The position numbers and the translations under genes were made by a program. This document shows positions 31,997 through 35,974 of a stretch of 35,974 bases of DNA, piece by piece. Source of the DNA: Flavipsychrobacter sp. (GTDB lineage: Bacteria; Bacteroidota; Bacteroidia; Chitinophagales; Chitinophagaceae). How positions within the stretch are numbered: position 1 is the first letter of the stretch; each line of letters opens with the position of its first letter. The notes beneath the pieces are model-generated. The model did no database searches, was not told the DNA's origin, and was given only the letters and a program-made list of their open reading frames with translations. The stretch lies in the NCBI GenBank assembly GCA_016786665.1, contig JAEUVZ010000020.1, forward strand, positions 1 to 35,974. Reading direction: 5' to 3'.

Positions 31997-33313
31997 ATGG
32001 GCTACGTAAAAGACACCTTCAAGGCGAAGGCAGATGCACAGGCTGCGGAGATAAAGCAGCTGATCCAGGAGCACGGTGATAAAGTGCTGGACAAAGTAAC
32101 AGTTGCGCAGGCATACCAGGGTATGCGTGGTATTCCCGGTTTAATTACGGAAACTTCCCTGCTGGACTCCAACGAGGGTATCCGTTTCCGCGGGTTCTCT
32201 ATACCTGAGCTCCGCGAGCGCCTGCCAAAGATAGACGGTGGTAACGAACCCCTGCCGGAAGGACTTTTCTACCTCATGCTGGTAGGCGATGTACCCAGCA
32301 AGGAAGATGTGGAGCACATCTCCGCTACCTGGGCCCGCCGGTCACATGTGCCCAATCACGTGTTCAACGTAATAGAGGCGCTGCCCGCTTCCACACACCC
32401 CATGACGCAGTTCTGCGCCGCCATACTGGCCCTGCAGACTGAGTCGAAGTTTGCACAGGCATACAACGACGGTATCAGCAAAAAACAATACTGGGATTTC
32501 GTGTACGAAGACACGATGACCCTCATCGCGCGCCTGCCACGCGTAGCCGCTTACATCTATCGCCGTAAGTACAAAGACGGTAAGCACATTCAGCCCGATG
32601 GTATGCTGGACTGGAGCGCCAACTTCGCGCACATGATGGGTTACGACGACCCGGCCTTTGCCGAGCTCATGCGCCTTTACCTCACCATACACGCCGACCA
32701 CGAAGGTGGTAACGTATCGGCGCACGCGACACACCTGGTAGGTTCTGCCCTTAGCGATCCGTACCTGTCGTTCGTAGCGGGTATGACCGGCCTCGCAGGT
32801 CCGCTGCACGGCCTGGCCAACCAGGAAGTGATCCGCTGGATAGAAGAAATGCAGAAAGAGCTGAACACCGAAGCCCCTACCAAAGAGCAGATAGCGGAAT
32901 ACATAAAGAAGACCCTCTCTGAAGGTAAGGTAGTACCGGGATACGGCCACGCCGTACTGCGCAAGACCGACCCGCGCTTCACCGCGCAGGCCGAGTTTGC
33001 CAAAGTGCATTGCCCGGAAGACCCCGTAGTGCAAACCGTTTGGAACGTGTACGAGGTAGCGCCGCCGATACTGGAAGGCACCGGGAAGATAAAGAACCCA
33101 TGGCCCAACGTAGACGCGCACTCCGGCGCCCTGCTGAAGCACTACGGTATGGTGGAAGAAGATTTCTACACCGTGCTGTTTGGTGTTAGCCGCGCCCTGG
33201 GCGTACTCGCCAGCCTCTGCTGGGACAGGGCCTTAGGATTCCCTATCGAGCGTCCTAAGTCTATGACTACCGAGTGGGTGAAGAACTTTGTAGCTAAGGA
33301 AACGGTAGCGTAA
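31997..33313 (+). CDS. gltA: Citrate synthase (eukaryotic-type)
   Basis: This 438-residue enzyme condenses oxaloacetate and acetyl-CoA to citrate, the entry step of the TCA cycle. The sequence is of the mitochondrial-like type used by Bacteroidota: [15 protein letters not shown] and [20 protein letters not shown] early, [20 protein letters not shown] with a catalytic-site His, [14 protein letters not shown], and [16 protein letters not shown] with the second His. [18 protein letters not shown] closes the domain. It is monocistronic: a promoter lies before it and a terminator after it. Confidence 0.96.
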   Translation: MGYVKDTFKAKADAQAAEIKQLIQEHGDKVLDKVTVAQAYQGMRGIPGLITETSLLDSNEGIRFRGFSIPELRERLPKIDGGNEPLPEGLFYLMLVGDVPSKEDVEHISATWARRSHVPNHVFNVIEALPASTHPMTQFCAAILALQTESKFAQAYNDGISKKQYWDFVYEDTMTLIARLPRVAAYIYRRKYKDGKHIQPDGMLDWSANFAHMMGYDDPAFAELMRLYLTIHADHEGGNVSAHATHLVGSALSDPYLSFVAGMTGLAGPLHGLANQEVIRWIEEMQKELNTEAPTKEQIAEYIKKTLSEGKVVPGYGHAVLRKTDPRFTAQAEFAKVHCPEDPVVQTVWNVYEVAPPILEGTGKIKNPWPNVDAHSGALLKHYGMVEEDFYTVLFGVSRALGVLASLCWDRALGFPIERPKSMTTEWVKNFVAKETVA

Positions 33314-33371
33314 ACTCCCTCCGTCTCCCAAAAGGAGAACCGGGTGTAGCTACTAGAAAGTAAAATGATAT

Positions 33372-33403
33372 AAAAAGCATGCAGGTAAAACTGCTTGCTT
33401 TTT
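33372..33403 (+). terminator. Terminator after gltA
   Basis: A 13-bp stem with one mismatch joins AAAAAGCATGCAG at 33372-33384 to CTGCTTGCTTTTT at 33391-33403; the loop is GTAAAA. It lies about 58 bases after the gltA stop, and the second arm ends in five T. Confidence 0.7.
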
Positions 33404-33425
33404 AGTTTAGAAGAATAATGAAAAG

Positions 33426-33518
33426 TTAATCGCAAAGAAAACGCGCAAAGAAACGCGAAGCTGGTAGTTTGAAATACCTTTGCGTTTCTTTGCGATACCT
33501 TAGCGACCTTTGCGGTTA
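33426..33518. repeat. GCAAAG-rich inverted repeat
   Basis: Two blocks of inverted homology are nested. TAATCGCAAAG (33427-33437) pairs with CTTTGCGGTTA (33508-33518). CGCAAAGAAACGCGAAG (33444-33460) pairs with CTTTGCGTTTCTTTGCG (33478-33494), 16 of 17. Repeats built from GCAAAG words recur between genes in several Bacteroidota genomes (family knowledge, not checked here). It lies between gltA and the deoxyhypusine-synthase-like gene and may form a long hairpin in RNA. Confidence 0.7.
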
Positions 33519-33563
33519 GTAAGTCAAAAAAATAAATTATCAATTTTCAATCTGAAATACAAA

Positions 33564-34538
33564 ATGAACAAAGGGCCAATCTCTCAATTTATACAGCACC
33601 ATTACCGCCACTTCAACGCAGCGGCGCTGGTAGACGCGGCAAAGGGTTATGAGACCCACCTGCTGGAAGGTGGTAAAATGATGGTAACCCTGGCCGGTGC
33701 CATGAGTACTGCGGAACTGGGCATCTCCTTGGCCGAGATGATCCGCCAGGATAAGATTGCGATTATCAGCTGCACGGGCGCCAACCTGGAAGAGGACATC
33801 ATGAACCTGGTAGCGCATACCCACTACAAGAGGGTGCCCAACTACCGCGACCTCAGTCCGCAGGAAGAGTGGGAACTGCTGGAGCAGGGCTTCAACCGGG
33901 TAACCGATACGTGCATACCCGAAGAAGAAGCCTTCCGCCGCATACAGCGCCACATAGAAAAAATATGGAAAGACGCGGAAGCGAAAGGCGAGCGCTATTT
34001 TCCGCACGAGTATATGTACAAGCTGCTGCTGAGCGAAGTAATGAAGCCGGACTACGAGATAGACCCAAAGCACAGCTGGATGATTGCCGCGGCCGAAAAG
34101 AACCTGCCGATTATCGTTCCGGGTTGGGAAGACAGCACCATGGGCAACATCTTTGCTTCTTATTGCATCAAAGGCGAACTGAACGCCAGCACCATGAAGA
34201 GTGGTATCGAATACATGGTATGGCTGAGCGAGTGGTATCGCGCCAATTCATCAGGAAAGGGCGTAGGCTTCTTCCAGATAGGTGGTGGTATCGCGGGCGA
34301 CTTCCCCATATGCGTGGTGCCTATGATGTACCAGGACCTGGAGTGGCACGATGTACCTTTCTGGAGCTACTTCTGCCAGATAAGCGATTCCACTACTTCT
34401 TACGGCTCGTACAGCGGTGCTGTACCCAATGAAAAGATTACCTGGGGAAAGCTGGATATCAACACACCCAAGTTTATAGTAGAAAGCGATGCAACCATAG
34501 TAGCGCCGCTGATATTTGCGTATCTGCTGGGATGGTAG
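33564..34538 (+). CDS. Deoxyhypusine synthase family protein
   Basis: This 324-residue protein is homologous to deoxyhypusine synthase: GGKMMVTLAGAMSTAELG near the start, IAIISCTGANLEEDIMN, PIIVPGWEDSTMGNIFA, then GGGIAGDFPICVVP and YGSYSGAVPNEKITWGKL at the end. In eukaryotes the enzyme moves a 4-aminobutyl group from spermidine to eIF5A via an active-site lysine in a GGGxxKHH segment. Here that position reads GGGIAGDFP with no lysine, and bacteria lack eIF5A, so the reaction must differ; a polyamine-related role as in homospermidine synthases is plausible. The start at 33564 fits the usual opening better than a frame extension upstream. Confidence 0.85.
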   Translation: MNKGPISQFIQHHYRHFNAAALVDAAKGYETHLLEGGKMMVTLAGAMSTAELGISLAEMIRQDKIAIISCTGANLEEDIMNLVAHTHYKRVPNYRDLSPQEEWELLEQGFNRVTDTCIPEEEAFRRIQRHIEKIWKDAEAKGERYFPHEYMYKLLLSEVMKPDYEIDPKHSWMIAAAEKNLPIIVPGWEDSTMGNIFASYCIKGELNASTMKSGIEYMVWLSEWYRANSSGKGVGFFQIGGGIAGDFPICVVPMMYQDLEWHDVPFWSYFCQISDSTTSYGSYSGAVPNEKITWGKLDINTPKFIVESDATIVAPLIFAYLLGW

Positions 34539-34576
34539 AAACCCCAAGCCTCCGGGAGGAGCTTAATATATTCAGA

Positions 34577-34604
34577 AAAGAGCGGTAGGATACTATCGCT
34601 CTTT
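34577..34604 (+). terminator. Terminator hairpin, copy 1, left of MNT-HEPN pair
   Basis: AAAGAGCGGTAG pairs with CTATCGCTCTTT around loop GATA, with one G-T pair. It lies 38 bases after the deoxyhypusine-synthase-like gene. A near-identical hairpin is found at 35261, on the other side of the MNT-HEPN pair. Confidence 0.75.
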
Positions 34605-34619
34605 ATGTTTTTAGTTTAG

Positions 34620-34627
34620 TAACTTTG
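34620..34627 (+). promoter_or_regulatory. Candidate -7 element of the MNT-HEPN pair
   Basis: TAACTTTG exactly matches TAnnTTTG and stands four bases before the ATG of the nucleotidyltransferase gene, so a transcript would have little or no leader. No -33 TTTG was found at the usual distance. Confidence 0.4.
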
Positions 34628-34631
34628 GAAT

Positions 34632-34922
34632 ATGTTACGGCGGGAAGATATATTGGCTACGCTAGGTTCGCATAAAAGTGCGCTGGTTGAAAAATACAAT
34701 GTAAAAACATTGGGCTTATTTGGCTCTTACAGTCGCAATGATGCCAGTGATAACAGCGATGTCGATTTATTGGTTGATTTTTCAGAACCGATAGGTATTG
34801 AGTTTGTCGACCTTGCGGATGAATTGGAAGACTTGCTACGTCACAAAGTTGACCTGGTATCAGTCAAAGCCGTTAAACAAAAATACCTGGAGCTGATACA
34901 AAAGGATATCATTTATGTCTAG
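34632..34922 (+). CDS. MNT-type minimal nucleotidyltransferase antitoxin (MntA-like)
   Basis: This 96-residue protein is a minimal nucleotidyltransferase: GLFGSYSRNDASDNSDVDLLVDF is the family motif, with Gly31-Ser32 and metal-binding Asp43 and Asp45, and a third acidic residue Asp74 in KVDLVSV. In the studied MntA-HepT system, the MNT protein adds AMP units to a tyrosine near the RX4HxY motif of the HEPN toxin and so disarms it. The same chemistry is inferred here. The stop overlaps the start of the HEPN gene by eight bases, so the two are translationally coupled. Confidence 0.88.
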   Translation: MLRREDILATLGSHKSALVEKYNVKTLGLFGSYSRNDASDNSDVDLLVDFSEPIGIEFVDLADELEDLLRHKVDLVSVKAVKQKYLELIQKDIIYV

Positions 34923-35260
34923 CAGAAATGTAAATCTTCTGTTAGAGGATATTCTATCAGCTGCCAAAAAAAATTAAGAATTACACTATCGATTTGAAAT
35001 ACGAAACATTTTCTTTCGATGAGAAAACGGTTGACGCGGTAGTTCGGAATTTTGAAATTATTGGTGAAGGTGCCAGGCGTATTCCGGAAGAGTTCAAATT
35101 ATTGCACCCTGAAATCGAATGGAGGAGAATTATAGGGTTTAGAAACCGGATAGTGCATGAGTACTTTGATATAGACTATTCAATAATGTGGGAGATTATC
35201 GAAGATTATTTGCCAGAATTAATTGAAAAGATAATCTTATTGTTAACCAGTAATGATTGA
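34915..35260 (+). pseudogene. HEPN domain toxin (HepT/DUF86-like), frameshifted at A8
   Basis: From the ATG at 34915 the frame reads MSSRNVNLLLEDILSAAKKN and stops. At 34966-34973 there is a run of eight A; with seven, it would continue IKNYTIDLKYETF and into the intact remainder, giving a 114-residue protein that fits the DUF86/HepT family. The remainder shows NFEIIGEGARRIPEEF and the catalytic FRNRIVHEYF (RX4H followed by Tyr, the site AMPylated in HepT). The toxin is therefore either inactivated, wrongly sequenced, phase-variable, or rescued by slippage on the A run. HEPN toxins of this kind are RNases. Confidence 0.8.
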
Positions 35261-35290
35261 AAGAGCGGTAGGAGACTATCGCTCTTTTTT
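35261..35290 (+). terminator. Terminator hairpin, copy 2, right of MNT-HEPN pair
   Basis: AAGAGCGGTAG pairs with CTATCGCTCTT around loop GAGA and runs into six T. It begins on the base after the HEPN stop. It differs from the hairpin at 34577 mainly in the loop (GAGA against GATA). Confidence 0.88.
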
Positions 35291-35318
35291 ACTACCTTTA
35301 ATAACATAATAAACTCCT

Positions 35319-35974
35319 ATGAAATACCCTTTGTTGATTTTTGTTTGCGTCGTCGCATTGCAGTCTTGTCGTTCTGGGGACAATATGCCGGAACCTGGTT
35401 GTCTTACTTTGGTCGCACCCGCCCGGCAGGCTACTATAGATATGTATGGCACTACATTTAGGTGGTCGGGCTGTAGTGATAATTCTTACCGTTTGGTAGC
35501 CAGCTATAGCAGCGACTACAGTGCTCCCTTTATCGATGAGTCTGTATCTGCCGACTCGTTTGTATATGGAGGTGCCAGTGACGCCCATTTTTCGGGTGGA
35601 AGAACGGTCTATTGGAAAGTGATAAGCACACGTGGTGAAGCGCAGGGAGTTTTTAATACGCCGGATTACTCGGCATCTTTTGCCGGCGTATATGCGGTGG
35701 AAGTGAAAAAGTACAACTATGAATTTGGTCAGTATACGCTCGTGGGCACTTATACCGACTCCCTCAGCATAGTCGACCTGGCTGGAGACTCCATTCAGGT
35801 GATCAACCCGGTTATTAATACGCCGAACAAGGGGCAATACCTTAAGAACTGCAGTACGGAAGAAAAAGCAGGTTACCTGGGAGTGTGGGGAAACAATACA
35901 ACGACAGTAAACTATCTTATAGCTCAGGATATTTTGTCCGTAAGCCACTATACAGGTGGCCTGGGTCACGGCAT
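35319..35974 (+). CDS. Hypothetical lipoprotein, 3' end beyond window
   Basis: An open frame of at least 218 codons starts at ATG 35319 and runs off the right edge. It has a lipoprotein signal peptide (MKYPLLIFVCVVALQSC, Cys at about residue 17). The mature part is beta-rich: FRWSGCSDNSYRLVASYSSDY resembles a fibronectin type III-like strand pattern, then TVYWKVISTRGE; after residue 125 a second region of unknown type includes GVYAVEVKKYNYEFGQY. No family is assigned. The opposite-strand open frame across the same bases is a shadow. It directly follows the terminator of the MNT-HEPN pair, with a 28-base gap. Confidence 0.75.
   Translation, partial: MKYPLLIFVCVVALQSCRSGDNMPEPGCLTLVAPARQATIDMYGTTFRWSGCSDNSYRLVASYSSDYSAPFIDESVSADSFVYGGASDAHFSGGRTVYWKVISTRGEAQGVFNTPDYSASFAGVYAVEVKKYNYEFGQYTLVGTYTDSLSIVDLAGDSIQVINPVINTPNKGQYLKNCSTEEKAGYLGVWGNNTTTVNYLIAQDILSVSHYTGGLGHG

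Noticed and set aside
33314-33360. TCTCCCAAAAGGAGA hairpin after the gltA stop
   Set aside because: The stem is only five bases and no T run follows; the stronger terminator lies at 33372.
35298-35969. A 223-codon open frame on the minus strand at the right edge
   Set aside because: The plus strand over the same bases encodes a lipoprotein with a clear signal peptide and good codon use; the minus frame shows no domain and is a shadow.
1-35974. tRNA genes or CRISPR arrays
   Set aside because: No cloverleaf with a GTTCGA-type T-loop arm and no evenly spaced repeat set was seen on reading both strands.

Overview
The window looks like a chromosomal segment of a Bacteroidota bacterium, most likely a Chitinophagaceae-type relative (inference). 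The evidence is a C-terminal type IX secretion sorting domain, a FISUMP domain, a 7TMR-DISM histidine kinase, promoter -7 elements of the TAnnTTTG kind, few Shine-Dalgarno sequences, lipoproteins ending in QSC or SSC, a eukaryotic-type 438-residue citrate synthase and a deoxyhypusine-synthase-like protein. No phage, integrase, transposase, CRISPR array or tRNA gene was seen. The left edge is the 3' end of a 5S rRNA followed by a strong terminator, so an rRNA operon ends here.

Layout. 0.1-2.3 kb: a GNAT acetyltransferase, the RluF-type pseudouridine synthase and a WaaE-like glycosyltransferase. 2.4-9.8 kb: a signalling block. A lone receiver protein on the minus strand diverges from a five-gene plus-strand run: an E1/ThiF-nitroreductase fusion (Rv1355c-like), a GNAT-fold acyltransferase, a 7TMR-DISM histidine kinase, a receiver-histidine kinase hybrid and a stand-alone receiver. 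This is the best candidate here for an undescribed system: two putative small-molecule enzymes co-transcribed with a membrane sensor and its relay. 9.8-17 kb: TraB/GumN lipoprotein, ZIP metal transporter, YqgE/AlgH, a lipoprotein, UvrC, two tandem DUF983 zinc-ribbon membrane proteins and biotin carboxylase. 17-19.7 kb: two small secreted low-complexity proteins flank a frameshifted FISUMP/T9SS surface protein. 19.7-27.8 kb: ribosomal protein L25, PRPP synthetase, a polytopic membrane protein, OsmC, a Rossmann oxidoreductase, LutA, lumazine synthase, a TPR membrane protein and pyruvate dehydrogenase E1 alpha, divergent from RecF.

27.8-31.7 kb is accessory. RecF carries an in-frame palindromic insert. 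A ParE/RelE-type toxin-antitoxin pair sits between the recF 3' end and a diverged 43-bp copy of it. Small genes of little known role follow. 32-34.5 kb holds citrate synthase, an inverted repeat built of GCAAAG words, and the deoxyhypusine-synthase-like gene. At 34.6-35.3 kb a MntA/HepT-type nucleotidyltransferase-HEPN pair is bracketed by two near-identical hairpins, and its HEPN gene is frameshifted at a run of eight A. The window ends inside a lipoprotein gene.

Both toxin-antitoxin modules are bounded by short direct duplications of host sequence, which suggests recent insertion at gene ends. The rest is mostly core metabolism and repair.
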